Under the pieces are notes generated by a model that worked only from the letters and a program-made list of their open reading frames with translations, was not told where the DNA came from and ran no database searches. Positions 1 through 8,955 of a stretch of 64,000 bases of DNA are shown here, in pieces. Each line of letters starts with the position of its first letter. Position 1 is the stretch's first letter. A program made the translations under genes and the position numbers. The stretch is taken from the NCBI RefSeq assembly GCF_026712185.1, contig NZ_JAPPUX010000001.1:682001-746000 (forward strand). The letters run 5' to 3'. Origin of the DNA: Nocardioides pini. GTDB lineage: Bacteria > Actinomycetota > Actinomycetes > Propionibacteriales > Nocardioidaceae.

Positions 1-638
1 GCCTGGTAGGCGCCGATCAGCAGCTGCTGGCCCGTCTGGCCGCGGGCGTAGAAGGTGCGCGAGACCTGGACGCCGCCGAAGGAGCGGTTGTCGAGCAGGC
101 CGCCGTACTCGCGGGCGAACGGGACGCCCTGCGCGACGCACTGGTCGATGATGTTCGTGCTGACCTCGGCGAGGCGGTAGACGTTGGACTCCCGCGAGCG
201 GTAGTCGCCGCCCTTGACGGTGTCGTAGAAGAGGCGGTGGACGGAGTCACCGTCCTCCTTGTAGTTCTTCGCGGCGTTGATGCCGCCCTGCGCGGCGATC
301 GAGTGCGCCCGGCGCGGGGAGTCCTGGTAGCAGAACGTCTTGACGTTGTAGCCGGCCTCGCCGAGCGTGGCCGCCGCCGAGGCGCCGGCCAGGCCGGTGC
401 CGACGATGATGATCGAGAGCTTGCGGCGGTTGGCCGGGTTGACGAGGCGGGCCTCGAACTTGCGGTCGGACCAGCGGTCGGCGATCGGGCCCTGCGGCGC
501 CTTCGTGTCGACGAGCGGCGTGCCCGGCGTGTAGTAGCCCGCGGCGTCGTCGTACTCCCCGTCGAGCAACCCGCTGTGGGAGGCCTCCGTCGAGGTGACG
601 GTGTCAGGCATGTCCATGTCGTGGCTGTCGTGGCTCAC
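1..638 (-). CDS. sdhA: Succinate dehydrogenase/fumarate reductase flavoprotein subunit, 3' part missing (Bacteroidetes/b558-type)
   Basis: Flavoprotein of a membrane succinate:quinone oxidoreductase that oxidises succinate to fumarate at the cytoplasmic face. About 212 residues are present; the gene runs off the left edge. The FAD-binding Rossmann loop G-T-G-L-A-G is at residues 80-85 and the histidine expected to carry FAD covalently is H112 in the A-H-S-I-A-A-Q-G-G stretch. The GTG start at 638 lies 13 bases after the stop of the cytochrome b gene, behind an AAGGGG ribosome binding site, so the order is sdhC-sdhA and probably sdhB outside the window. The N-terminal acidic/His-rich leader (about 70 residues) and the sequence around the FAD histidine match the flavoprotein partner of b558-type SdhC, not the mycobacterial Sdh1 type encoded at 2351-4198. 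Function is clear; direction in vivo (oxidation or fumarate reduction) is not. Confidence 0.93.
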   Translation of the reverse strand, partial: MSHDSHDMDMPDTVTSTEASHSGLLDGEYDDAAGYYTPGTPLVDTKAPQGPIADRWSDRKFEARLVNPANRRKLSIIIVGTGLAGASAAATLGEAGYNVKTFCYQDSPRRAHSIAAQGGINAAKNYKEDGDSVHRLFYDTVKGGDYRSRESNVYRLAEVSTNIIDQCVAQGVPFAREYGGLLDNRSFGGVQVSRTFYARGQTGQQLLIGAYQ

Positions 639-651
639 GTGCGGTGACCCC

Positions 652-1371
652 TTACTTGGTGATGATGCCCGCGAGCACGGCGAGCGGGACGAGGGAGAAG
701 CCGATCGAGACGATCAGCGCGATGACGAAGCCGAACACCTTGGCGCGCTGCCGCTTGGCCGCGGTGCCGGTCCAGCCGAGGGTCTGCGCGGCGCTCCAGA
801 TGCCGTGGTGGAGGTGCGCGCCCAGGGCGAGCATCGCGACGATGTAGATGAGCGTCATCCACCAGACGTCGAAGGTGTCGACCATCAGGTCGTAGGGGTC
901 GTTGGTGGCGCCGCCCTGCGGGTTGACCTTGCCGATGGTGAAGTTGAGCAGGTGCCAGATCAGGAAGACCAGGATGGTCACGCCACCCCAGCGCATCATC
1001 AGGCTGGCCCGCGTCGTGCCGGTGTTCTTCTTCACGACGTACTTGGTGGTGCGGGCCCGGGCCGCGCGACGCCACAGCACGAACGCGCAGGCGACGTGCA
1101 CGACCAGCGACAGGATCAGGCCGAGGCGCAGGATCCACAGGGCGCCCTCGTGCGGCAGCATCGGCTCCCCGAGCTCGCGCAGGTGGTGGGCGTACTCGTT
1201 GAACGCGTCGTGGCCGGCGAACGCCTTGAGGTTGCCGTACATGTGCGCGAGCACGAAGCCGAGGAAGATGAAGCCGCTGACCGCCATGCCCAGCTTGAGC
1301 GCGATGGTGGTGCGCGAGGCCCGCGCACCCTTCACCAGCGTGGGCCGAGGGGGAGTGAGTTGGGTTGCCAC
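652..1371 (-). CDS. sdhC: Succinate dehydrogenase cytochrome b subunit (b558 family)
   Basis: Diheme membrane anchor of succinate:quinone reductase, 239 residues, the usual size of the b558 family. About five hydrophobic helices are visible (near 25-45, 76-100, 127-146, 170-190 and 212-237). Histidines inside them are candidate heme ligands: H43 (L-A-H-M-Y), H92 (V-V-H-V-A), H140 (I-W-H-L-L) and H186/H188/H189. The first gene of an sdhC-sdhA operon, 13 bases before sdhA. The GTG start at 1371 has no Shine-Dalgarno sequence but has a TAACGT hexamer ending six bases upstream, so the message is probably leaderless. Divergent from the second Sdh operon. Confidence 0.95.
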   Translation of the reverse strand: MATQLTPPRPTLVKGARASRTTIALKLGMAVSGFIFLGFVLAHMYGNLKAFAGHDAFNEYAHHLRELGEPMLPHEGALWILRLGLILSLVVHVACAFVLWRRAARARTTKYVVKKNTGTTRASLMMRWGGVTILVFLIWHLLNFTIGKVNPQGGATNDPYDLMVDTFDVWWMTLIYIVAMLALGAHLHHGIWSAAQTLGWTGTAAKRQRAKVFGFVIALIVSIGFSLVPLAVLAGIITK

Positions 1372-1377
1372 GTCGCC

Positions 1378-1383
1378 ACGTTA
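1378..1383 (-). promoter_or_regulatory. Putative -10 of leaderless sdhC promoter
   Basis: TAACGT on the minus strand, six bases before the GTG start of sdhC at 1371. It fits the actinobacterial TANNNT -10 with transcription starting at the start codon. It sits in the 157-base gap (1372-1528) that must hold promoters for both divergent Sdh operons. Confidence 0.55.
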
Positions 1384-1528
1384 TCGCGGCACTCCGACGC
1401 ACGACGCGCCGAGGGCGTGTGACGTTTTGCTGGGCGCGGTGTCTTCCGCTCAGGCGTGACACAGGTCATAGTCGGGACCGTCGTCCGGGACCACCCTCCC
1501 GGATCGTCGGGACCTTCACGGAGGACGT

Positions 1529-2350
1529 ATGGCGACAACCGACCACGGCGTGACCAGTCCGACCCGCGCGCGCATCGACGTGCGGACGTTGCGCCAGGAC
1601 CGGTGGTGGCTCTCGCCCCTGACGACGTTCGTCGTGTTCACTGCGTTCGTCGTCTACGCGACGCTCCGCGCCTTCATGGGACGCGACTACTACGCCACCC
1701 CTTACCTGTCGCCGTTCTACTCGCCGTGCCTGGGCGACTGCGTCGAGGGAGCCTCCGACTTCGGCCAGCCGTTCGCGTGGTGGCCGCTGTCCGCGGCGCT
1801 GATCATCCTGATCTTCCCGCTGGGCTTCCGGATGACCTGCTACTACTACCGCAAGGCCTACTACCGGGCCTTCTGGCTGAGCCCGCCCGCGTGCGGCGTC
1901 GCCGAGCCCCACGGGTCCTACTCGGGCGAGACCAGGTTCCCGCTGATCCTGCAGAACGTCCACCGCTGGTTCTGGTACGCCGCCGTGCTGGTCGGCCTGG
2001 TGCTCACCTTCGACACGGTCCTCGCGTTCCGGCCGATGCCGGCGGAGTACGCCGTCGGCGACGGCGAGACCAGCGGCGTCCACATGGGCCTGGGCACGCT
2101 GCTGATGATCGTCAACATCGCCTTCATCTGGCTCTACACGCTGTCGTGCCACTCCTGCCGCCACATCGTCGGCGGCCGGCTGCGCCACTTCTCCAGGCAC
2201 CCCGTCCGCTACCGCCTGTGGACCTGGGTGTCGCGGCTCAACGAGAGCCACGGCAGGTGGGCGTGGTACTCGCTGTTCTCGGTCGCGATCGTCGACCTCT
2301 ACATCTACCTGCTCGCCACGGGCACCATCCAGGACGTGAGGTTTTTCTAG
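1529..2350 (+). CDS. sdhC: Sdh1-type succinate dehydrogenase membrane anchor subunit
   Basis: Membrane subunit of the second succinate dehydrogenase, 273 residues, the same size as I recall for mycobacterial Sdh1 (Rv0249c type). Helices are apparent near 31-50, 84-104, 145-167, 189-206 and 246-265. It has many cysteines and histidines for a membrane protein: C67, C71, C104, C122 and the cluster C207-H208-S-C210-R-H212. The mycobacterial homologue has been described, from memory, with a membrane-embedded Rieske-type [2Fe-2S] cluster, so some of these may be ligands; which ones is inference. The ATG at 1529 follows GGAGG at good spacing. First gene of sdhC-sdhA-sdhB; its stop directly abuts the sdhA GTG. 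Confidence 0.88.
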   Translation: MATTDHGVTSPTRARIDVRTLRQDRWWLSPLTTFVVFTAFVVYATLRAFMGRDYYATPYLSPFYSPCLGDCVEGASDFGQPFAWWPLSAALIILIFPLGFRMTCYYYRKAYYRAFWLSPPACGVAEPHGSYSGETRFPLILQNVHRWFWYAAVLVGLVLTFDTVLAFRPMPAEYAVGDGETSGVHMGLGTLLMIVNIAFIWLYTLSCHSCRHIVGGRLRHFSRHPVRYRLWTWVSRLNESHGRWAWYSLFSVAIVDLYIYLLATGTIQDVRFF

Positions 2351-4198
2351 GTGACCGACACCAGGCACCCGATGACGGGCAACGAGATGTCGTACTACGC
2401 CGAGGGTGGCATCGAGCGCCACCGGTACGACGTGGTGGTGGTCGGCGCCGGCGGGGCGGGCCTGCGGGCGGCGATCGCCGCGCACGAGGCGGGCGCGGAG
2501 ACCGCGATCGTGTGCAAGTCGCTGCTCGGCAAGGCGCACACCGTGATGGCCGAGGGCGGCATCGCCGCGGCGATGGGCAACCGCTGGCTCGAGGACAACT
2601 GGGAGGTCCACTTCCGCGACACCATGCGCGGCGGCAAGATGCTCAACCACTGGCGGATGGCGCAGCTGCACGCCCAGGAGGCTCCCGAGCGGGTGCTCGA
2701 GCTCGAGGACTGGGGCGCGCTGTTCGACCGCACCGAGGACGGGCTGATCAGCCAGCGCGACTTCGGCGGCCACAAGTACGCCCGCCTCGCGCACGTCGGC
2801 GACCGGACCGGCCTCGAGATGATCCGCACGCTCCAGCAGCGCGCGGTGCAGGTCGGCATCGACGTCTTCATGGAGTGCACCGTCACCGACCTGCTCAAGG
2901 ACGACGCGGGTGCCCTCTCGGGCGTCTTCGGCTACTGGCGCGAGACCGGTCGCTTCGTGACGATCGAGGCTCCTGCCGTCGTCCTCGCCACGGGCGGGAT
3001 CGGCAAGTCGTTCAAGGTGACGTCCAACTCCTGGGAGTACACCGGCGACGGCCACGCGCTGGCGCTGCGGGCCGGGGCGTCGCTCATCAACATGGAGTTC
3101 GTGCAGTTCCACCCGACCGGGATGGTCTGGCCGCCGTCGGTGAAGGGCTTGCTCGTCACCGAGTCCGTGCGCGGCGACGGCGGCGTCCTGAAGAACTCCG
3201 AGGGCAAGCGCTTCATGTTCGACTACATCCCCGACTTCTTCCGGGCGGAGACCGCCGACACGGAGGAGGAGGCGGACCGGTGGTACGACGACAAGAAGAA
3301 CAACCGCAGACCCCCTGAGCTGCTGCCGCGCGACGAGGTGGCGAGGGCCATCAACTCCGAGATCAAGGCCGGCCGCGGGTCACCGCACGGCGGGATCTAC
3401 CTCGACATCGCCTCGCGGCGCGACCCCGACTTCATCCGCAAGCGACTGCCGTCGATGTACCACCAGTTCAAGGAGCTCGCGGACGTCGACATCACCCAGG
3501 AGCCGATGGAGATCGGGCCGACCTGCCACTACGTGATGGGCGGCATCGAGGTCGACCCGGACACCGAGCTCAGCTCCGTCACCGGCCTCTACGCGGTCGG
3601 AGAGTGCTCGGGCGGGATGCACGGCTCGAACCGGCTGGGCGGCAACAGCCTCTCCGACCTGCTGGTCTTCGGCCGGCGCGCCGGCGAGGCCGCAGCGGCG
3701 TACGTCGCGGGGCTGGCGCAGCGCCCGGCCGTCACCGACGAGTCGGTGCGGGCCGGCGAGTGGTCGGCGCTGACACCGTTCCAGGTCGAGGGCGGCGACA
3801 ACCCCTACACGATCCAGCAGGAGCTGCAGCAGACGATGAACGACCTCGTCGGCATCATCCGCACCGCCGAGGAGCTCACGCAGGCGCTGGTGCGGATCGA
3901 GGAGCTCAAGGAGCGGGCGCAGCGGATGTCGGTGGAGGGCCACCGCCAGTACAACCCCGGCTGGCACCTCGCCCTCGACCTGCGCAACATGCTGGTCGTC
4001 TCGGAGTCGATCGCGAAGGCGGCGCTCGCGCGCCGGGAGTCCCGCGGTGGCCACACGCGGGACGACTACCCGAAGACCGACCCCGAGTGGGGCACGAAGA
4101 ACCTCGTCGTGCGCCTCGACGACGCCGGCACCGGCGTGACCCTCGCCGAGCAGCCTCTGCCCGAGATGCCCGACGACCTGCTCCGCCACTTCCAGTAG
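2351..4198 (+). CDS. sdhA: Succinate dehydrogenase flavoprotein subunit (Sdh1 type)
   Basis: FAD subunit that oxidises succinate to fumarate in the citric acid cycle; 615 residues. The dinucleotide-binding loop G-A-G-G-A-G is at 32-37 and the predicted FAD-linked histidine is H63 in K-A-H-T-V-M-A-E-G-G. The substrate-site Q-F-H-P-T-G motif and the C-terminal G-S-N-R-L-G-G-N-S-L motif are intact. The GTG start is immediately after the anchor-subunit stop (zero spacing), so the two are translationally coupled; sdhB follows after 18 bases. Only distantly similar to the other SdhA at 1-638, so the two are separate lineages rather than a recent duplication. Confidence 0.96.
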   Translation: MTDTRHPMTGNEMSYYAEGGIERHRYDVVVVGAGGAGLRAAIAAHEAGAETAIVCKSLLGKAHTVMAEGGIAAAMGNRWLEDNWEVHFRDTMRGGKMLNHWRMAQLHAQEAPERVLELEDWGALFDRTEDGLISQRDFGGHKYARLAHVGDRTGLEMIRTLQQRAVQVGIDVFMECTVTDLLKDDAGALSGVFGYWRETGRFVTIEAPAVVLATGGIGKSFKVTSNSWEYTGDGHALALRAGASLINMEFVQFHPTGMVWPPSVKGLLVTESVRGDGGVLKNSEGKRFMFDYIPDFFRAETADTEEEADRWYDDKKNNRRPPELLPRDEVARAINSEIKAGRGSPHGGIYLDIASRRDPDFIRKRLPSMYHQFKELADVDITQEPMEIGPTCHYVMGGIEVDPDTELSSVTGLYAVGECSGGMHGSNRLGGNSLSDLLVFGRRAGEAAAAYVAGLAQRPAVTDESVRAGEWSALTPFQVEGGDNPYTIQQELQQTMNDLVGIIRTAEELTQALVRIEELKERAQRMSVEGHRQYNPGWHLALDLRNMLVVSESIAKAALARRESRGGHTRDDYPKTDPEWGTKNLVVRLDDAGTGVTLAEQPLPEMPDDLLRHFQ

Positions 4199-4216
4199 GG
4201 CCCACTTCGAGGAGAG

Positions 4217-4999
4217 ATGACCATGGCCTACGACCTGAAGCTGCGCGTGTGGAGGGGCGACCGGGACGGGGGAGACCTGCAGGACTACACCGTCGAGGTC
4301 TCCGAGGGCGAGGTCGTGCTCGACGCACTGCACCGGCTGCAGGCGACGCAGACCGGCGACCTCGCGATCCGGTGGAACTGCAAGGCCGGCAAGTGCGGGT
4401 CGTGCAGCGCGGAGGTCAACGGCCGGCCGCGGCTGATGTGCATGACGCGGTTGTCCGACTTCGAGCCCGAGGAGACGATCACGGTCACGCCGATGCGGAC
4501 GTTCCCGGTCATCCGCGACCTCGTCACCGACGTGTCGTTCAACTACCGCAAGGCCCGCGAGCTGCCGTACGCCGAGCTCGGCCCGCGCGACGCCGACGGC
4601 AAGCGAAGGATGATGCAGGTCGACGTCGAGCGCGGGCAGGAGTTCCGCAAGTGCATCGAGTGCTTCCTGTGCCAGGACGTCTGCCACGTCGTGCGCGACC
4701 ACGAGGACAACAAGCAGCACTTCGCCGGACCACGCTTCTTCATCCGCTACGCCGAGCTCGACATGCACCCGCTCGACACCCACGACCGCCGCAAGCTGGC
4801 GCAGGAGGCGGCGGGCCTCGGGATGTGCAACATCACCAAGTGCTGCACCGAGGTGTGCCCGGAGGGCATCCACATCACCGACAACGCGATCATCCCGATG
4901 AAGGAGCGCGTGGTCGACCGCAAGTACGACCCCCTGGTGTGGCTCGGCAACAAGATCGGGATCCGCAACAAGGACAACGAGGGCCGCGCGGAGGTCTGA
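4217..4999 (+). CDS. sdhB: Succinate dehydrogenase iron-sulfur subunit
   Basis: Electron-transfer subunit with three Fe-S clusters linking FAD to the membrane quinone site; 260 residues. The plant-type [2Fe-2S] ligands are C55, C60, C63 and C75. The C-terminal ferredoxin-like part carries C146-x2-C149-x2-C152-x3-C156 and C204, C209/C210, C214-P, which supply the [4Fe-4S] and [3Fe-4S] clusters. The start could be the ATG at 4217 or the in-frame ATG at 4223; GAGGAG just upstream favours 4217. Last gene of the sdhC-sdhA-sdhB operon, with the next gene starting four bases after its stop. Confidence 0.95.
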   Translation: MTMAYDLKLRVWRGDRDGGDLQDYTVEVSEGEVVLDALHRLQATQTGDLAIRWNCKAGKCGSCSAEVNGRPRLMCMTRLSDFEPEETITVTPMRTFPVIRDLVTDVSFNYRKARELPYAELGPRDADGKRRMMQVDVERGQEFRKCIECFLCQDVCHVVRDHEDNKQHFAGPRFFIRYAELDMHPLDTHDRRKLAQEAAGLGMCNITKCCTEVCPEGIHITDNAIIPMKERVVDRKYDPLVWLGNKIGIRNKDNEGRAEV

Positions 5000-5002
5000 G
5001 AG

Positions 5003-5752
5003 GTGTTCCGCGACGACTTCGACGGCGACGGGCTCGACCGGTCGGTCTGGCTTCCGCACTACCTGCCGGCGTGGAGCTCACGCGCGGCGACGCTCGCGAG
5101 CCACCGGCTCGAGGACGGCCGGCTCGTGCTCGACGTGCCGGTCGACCACCCGGTGTGGTGCCCCGACGACCACGCCCCACCGTTGCGCGTCTCCGGCATC
5201 CAGTCGGGCAGCTGGTCGGGACCGCTCGGCAGCACCCGCGGCCAGCAGCGGTTCGCCGACGGCCTGACGGTCAGGGAGGAGCAACCGCGCTTCGAGGGCT
5301 GGCTGCCGGCGTCGGGGCACGTCGAGATCCGGTGCGCGATGGACCTGTCTCACCGTTCGATGGCCGCCCTCTGGATGGCGGGGTTCGAGGACGACGAGGA
5401 GCAGCTGCGCTGCGGCGAGCTTTGCGTCGTGGAGGTCTTCGGCAACGCGTTGCGGTCGGGGTCCGCCGAGGTGGGCGTGGGCATCAAGGCGTTCCGCGAC
5501 CCGGCGCTCACCCAGGACTTCGCGGCGCCCCGGGTCGACATCGACGTGTCCGGGTTCCACACCTACGCGGTCGACTGGGACGCCGACGTCGCGGTGTTCA
5601 CCGTCGACGGCGAGGAGCTGCGTCGCTGCCCGCGCCCGCCGACGTACCCGCTGCAGCTCATGGTCGCGGTCTTCGACTTCCCGGACGATTCCACCGGCGA
5701 CGACGACCACCTGGTGCCGCGGCTGGTCGTCGACCACGTCGCCGGCTGGTAG
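5003..5752 (+). CDS. GH16-like concanavalin-fold protein with altered catalytic motif
   Basis: A 249-residue protein resembling glycoside hydrolase family 16 (beta-glucanase/laminarinase fold). The segment around 185-215, F-H-T-Y-A-V-D-W followed by V-F-T-V-D-G, is typical of the family. The active-site strand should read E-x-D-x-x-E, but residues 139-144 are E-L-C-V-V-E: both glutamates are kept and the middle aspartate is cysteine. No signal peptide is present, unusual for a secreted glucanase, so it may be cytosolic or catalytically changed. The GTG start lies four bases after sdhB, so it is probably co-transcribed with the Sdh operon. It ends one base before the stop of the convergent sulfotransferase gene. 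Fold assignment fairly sure; activity unknown. Confidence 0.7.
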   Translation: MFRDDFDGDGLDRSVWLPHYLPAWSSRAATLASHRLEDGRLVLDVPVDHPVWCPDDHAPPLRVSGIQSGSWSGPLGSTRGQQRFADGLTVREEQPRFEGWLPASGHVEIRCAMDLSHRSMAALWMAGFEDDEEQLRCGELCVVEVFGNALRSGSAEVGVGIKAFRDPALTQDFAAPRVDIDVSGFHTYAVDWDADVAVFTVDGEELRRCPRPPTYPLQLMVAVFDFPDDSTGDDDHLVPRLVVDHVAGW

Positions 5753-5753
5753 G

Positions 5754-6965
5754 TCACCACCGCGACGTCGGCGAGGTCCGCCCGAGGTAGGCCTGCGAGG
5801 CGCGCGCGACGAGCGGGTGCCGGTCGGCGTGGTGGACGGCCCGCTCGCGCATCCAGAACCCACCGGCCCGCAGCTGGCTGGTCAGGACCTCGGTCGGCCC
5901 CGGCAGCCGGCCCTCCCGCTCGGCGAACGCACGCCGGTAGCGCCGGAACAGGCGCCCGTGGTCGAGGGCCATCGACGCCAGTGCCGCCTGGGTGGCGTCG
6001 AGCAGCTCGGCGTCCGTGACCGCGTCGAGGGCCGGGCCGGCCGCCGCGACGTCGGCGGGGACCAGGTCGGACAGGTCACCGTGGACCGTGAGGTCGCGGT
6101 GTCCCAGCTCGGCGACCAGCCGTTCGCCGTACGACCTGGCCCACCCGAGGTGCTCGGGCGGCAGCTCGAGCGGCCGTGTGGTCGCCCCGGCGAGCCGCGA
6201 GCGGATGCCGGCCTCGATCACGAACCGGTGCTGCGTGTCGTTGAACGTCCTGCCCACCGCCTCGTTGAGCCGGCGCACCACCTCGAGCTCGGCCGCGCCG
6301 AGCGAGACGTTGCGGACCACCTGCTGCTCGCCGGGCCACCCGGCGGGCAGGTGCGACGCCGCGGCGAAGCGCGCCAGCAGGGCCCCGCCCGGCGTGCCGC
6401 GGGTTGGCACGGTGACCAGCCGGACCCGCCCGGGCGGCACGACGGACGACCACGTGTCGACCACCCGGAGCAGGTCGTGGCGCCAGTGGAAGGACATGCC
6501 CACGCTCGGCGGCGCGCCCTCCTCCCCTCGCACCGATGCCACGAACTCCGCCCAGGTGGTGGTGCCTCCGTTGACGATCGTCTGCTGCCAGGCCGACACC
6601 AGCGTCCGAGCCACGTCGCGTGCACCGACGACGACGTGCACCCGGTGACCCGCGAGCGCACGCACGAGCCGACGCGCCTGTCGTGGGCGCGCCAGCGAGA
6701 GCTCCTCCTCCGAGATCACCACCGTCGGGCCGTCGTGGGCCGACACGAGGTCGACCAGCCGGCCCAGCGCCCCTGCGGCCTCGCCGCGCTGCTCGCCGCC
6801 CACCCGTTGGCCGAGCAGGTCGTAGGCCGCGAGGCGCTGGGCTCGGTGGCCCCCCGGGAAGAGCACCCCTGCGGCGGCGAGCTGCTCCGCCGTGGCCGCG
6901 AGGGCGCCCTGGATCGTCGTCGTCCCTGTCTTGTAGAGACCCACGTGGAGGAAGACGTCCGGCAT
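5754..6965 (-). CDS. PAPS-dependent sulfotransferase-like protein
   Basis: A 403-residue protein beginning with a phosphosulfate-binding loop, H-V-G-L-Y-K-T-G-T-T-T at residues 7-17, the 5'-PSB motif of sulfotransferases that use PAPS. An S-E-E-E-L-S stretch and a later R-D-V-A-R-T-L-V-S-A region are consistent with the 3'-phosphate site. The acceptor (carbohydrate, lipid or other) cannot be read. An open frame continues upstream to 7115, but the ATG at 6965 is preferred: it places the P-loop at the N terminus and has TAGCGT seven bases upstream, a leaderless start. Divergent from mutA, convergent with the GH16-like gene. Confidence 0.75.
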   Translation of the reverse strand: MPDVFLHVGLYKTGTTTIQGALAATAEQLAAAGVLFPGGHRAQRLAAYDLLGQRVGGEQRGEAAGALGRLVDLVSAHDGPTVVISEEELSLARPRQARRLVRALAGHRVHVVVGARDVARTLVSAWQQTIVNGGTTTWAEFVASVRGEEGAPPSVGMSFHWRHDLLRVVDTWSSVVPPGRVRLVTVPTRGTPGGALLARFAAASHLPAGWPGEQQVVRNVSLGAAELEVVRRLNEAVGRTFNDTQHRFVIEAGIRSRLAGATTRPLELPPEHLGWARSYGERLVAELGHRDLTVHGDLSDLVPADVAAAGPALDAVTDAELLDATQAALASMALDHGRLFRRYRRAFAEREGRLPGPTEVLTSQLRAGGFWMRERAVHHADRHPLVARASQAYLGRTSPTSRW

Positions 6966-6972
6966 GGCCACG

Positions 6973-6978
6973 ACGCTA
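6973..6978 (-). promoter_or_regulatory. Putative -10 of sulfotransferase gene
   Basis: TAGCGT on the minus strand, seven bases before the ATG at 6965; no Shine-Dalgarno sequence. It supports the shorter start of the sulfotransferase. Confidence 0.5.
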
Positions 6979-7100
6979 GGAACGACGGGCAGCGAGCACA
7001 TGGGGCCGACGTCCCGGCCCGCCGGGAATCTCCGGCAGCCCGGCCGGGACGGTGACCTATCCCATAGCCGTCGCCAGTGACCCTCGCCACGCGACGGGCC

Positions 7101-7106
7101 TATCCT
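7101..7106 (+). promoter_or_regulatory. Putative -10 of leaderless mutA promoter
   Basis: TATCCT seven bases before the mutA ATG at 7114, within the 148-base divergent gap. No ribosome binding site is visible, so the mutA-mutB-meaB message is probably leaderless. Confidence 0.55.
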
Positions 7107-7113
7107 GCGCAGC

Positions 7114-8955
7114 ATGACCGACCTCCCTGGTGGCCACCCCGATGGCCTCGACGGTGGGCTCGACGAGCCCGAGGAGCTGCAGCCCGCGGAGGGCTCGCTC
7201 CGCCTCGTCGGCGACGGCGACTCCTACGACGTCGCGGCGTGGGAGGCGGCCACGGCCGCCGTGCTGCGCAAGGCCCGCCGGCTCGGCGAGGACGCGCCCG
7301 ACTCCGACGTCTGGGCGGCGCTGACCCGCACGACGCTCGACGGCATCGACGTCGCCCCGGTAGGCCAGCCCTCCGACCTCGACGGGCTGACCACCGGCGG
7401 CCGCCCGTCCCGCCGGGGGGCATGGGACGTGCGTACGTCGCTGGTCGGCGACGACGCGGCGGCCATCAACGAGGCGGCCCTCGTCGACCTCGACAACGGC
7501 GCGGCCTCGCTGTACCTCGACCCCTCCGATCTGGCGGCGGACGACCTCGCCACCGCGCTGCGCGGCGTGCTGCTCGACCTCGCCCCGGTGACGCTCGAGC
7601 GGCCCACCGCCGAGCAGTCCGAGGCCCTGGCACGGCTGCTCGAGGACACCCCGGGCGACCCGCACCCGGGCAACAACCTGTCCGCCGACCCGGCCACCGC
7701 GCTGGCCTTCGGCGAAGGCATCCCCGAGGGCGGCCGGTCGGTGGCGGAGTCGTTCGTCGACACGGTCCGTCGGGCGCAGGCGCTGGGCGTGCTGGGTGCC
7801 GTCGTCGACGGGACCGCACTGCACGACCGCGGGGCCAGCGACGCCCAGGAGCTGGGCTGGACGATGGCCGTGGGCGTGCACTACCTCCGCCTCCTCACCG
7901 ACGCCGGCCTGACGGTCGACGAGGCGGCCGGGCTCCTCGAGTTCCGCTACGCCGCCACCGACGAGCAGTTCCCGACGATCGCCAAGCTGCGCGCTGCCCG
8001 CCGGCTCTGGGCGCGGGTGCTGGAGGCGTCCGGGAGCGAGCGGGGTTCCGACGGCGTCGCGCAGCGCCAGCACGTGGTGACCAGCCGCGCGATGATGACG
8101 AAGTACGACCCCTGGGTGAACATGCTCCGCGGCACCGTCGCCGCCTTCGCCGCAGGAGTCGCCGGCGCCGACGCGCTCACGGTCGTCCCCTTCGACGAGC
8201 GGCTCGGCCGGCCCGACGCGTTCGGCCGCCGGATCGCCCGCAACACCTCGTCGCTGCTGATCGAGGAGTCCCACGTCGCCACGGTCACCGACCCGGCGGG
8301 CGGCTCCTACGCCGTGGAGCGGCTGACCGACGACCTCGCGGTCGCCGGCTGGGCCGAGCTGGGCCGGATCGAGGCCGACGGCGGCTTCGGCGAGCGGGCG
8401 GCCGCCGGTGTGAAGGAGCGGGTCTCCGCGGTCCGCGCGACGCGCGACGAGGGCATCGCCGACCGGTCGCGCCCGCTGACGGGCGTCTCGGAGTTCCCCC
8501 ACCTCGCGGAGGTGCTGCCCGAGCGCGAGCTCTGGGGGCGTGCCGGTGTCCACTACGGCTGGGCCTACGAGGACATGCGCGCCCAGCCCGCCACGACGCC
8601 GGTCTTCCTCGCGACCATGGGCCCGATCGCCGCCCACACCGCTCGCGCGACCTTCGCGACCAACCTGCTCGCGGCCGGCGGCGTCGCCGTCGAGTCGGCC
8701 GGGGCGACGTCCGACGTGGCGTCGGTGACGGCGGCCTACGCGGGCCAGCCCGTGGTCTGCCTCGCGGGCACCGACGCGGCCTACGCCGAGTGGGGCGCCG
8801 ACCTCGTGGCGGCGCTGCGCGCGGCAGGGGCGTCGTACGTCGTGCTGGCCGGCAAGCCGGGGGAGCGGACCGTGACCGACGTGGACGACTCGTGCGCGAT
8901 GGGAGTCGATGCGCTCGGCTTCCTCCGCCGGATCCGAGAGGAGCTCGCCCGATGA
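7114..8955 (+). CDS. mutA: Methylmalonyl-CoA mutase small subunit
   Basis: Non-catalytic partner of the adenosylcobalamin-dependent mutase that interconverts (R)-methylmalonyl-CoA and succinyl-CoA; 613 residues, the usual size. The TIM-barrel region is recognisable (N-N-L-S-A-D-P near 187, R-I-A-R-N-T-S-S-L near 372). The C-terminal Rossmann domain lacks the cobalamin-binding D-x-H-x-x-G; its place is taken by G-P-I-A-A-H-T-A-R, as expected for the small subunit, which does not bind B12. Its TGA overlaps the mutB ATG (ATGA at 8952), so the two are coupled. First gene of mutA-mutB-meaB. Confidence 0.94.
   Translation: MTDLPGGHPDGLDGGLDEPEELQPAEGSLRLVGDGDSYDVAAWEAATAAVLRKARRLGEDAPDSDVWAALTRTTLDGIDVAPVGQPSDLDGLTTGGRPSRRGAWDVRTSLVGDDAAAINEAALVDLDNGAASLYLDPSDLAADDLATALRGVLLDLAPVTLERPTAEQSEALARLLEDTPGDPHPGNNLSADPATALAFGEGIPEGGRSVAESFVDTVRRAQALGVLGAVVDGTALHDRGASDAQELGWTMAVGVHYLRLLTDAGLTVDEAAGLLEFRYAATDEQFPTIAKLRAARRLWARVLEASGSERGSDGVAQRQHVVTSRAMMTKYDPWVNMLRGTVAAFAAGVAGADALTVVPFDERLGRPDAFGRRIARNTSSLLIEESHVATVTDPAGGSYAVERLTDDLAVAGWAELGRIEADGGFGERAAAGVKERVSAVRATRDEGIADRSRPLTGVSEFPHLAEVLPERELWGRAGVHYGWAYEDMRAQPATTPVFLATMGPIAAHTARATFATNLLAAGGVAVESAGATSDVASVTAAYAGQPVVCLAGTDAAYAEWGADLVAALRAAGASYVVLAGKPGERTVTDVDDSCAMGVDALGFLRRIREELAR

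Noticed and set aside
1466..3112. 548-codon open frame on the minus strand across the Sdh1 operon
   Set aside because: A shadow of sdhC/sdhA in a high-G+C antisense frame; composition is Arg/Gly/Val/Asp-biased with no family similarity.
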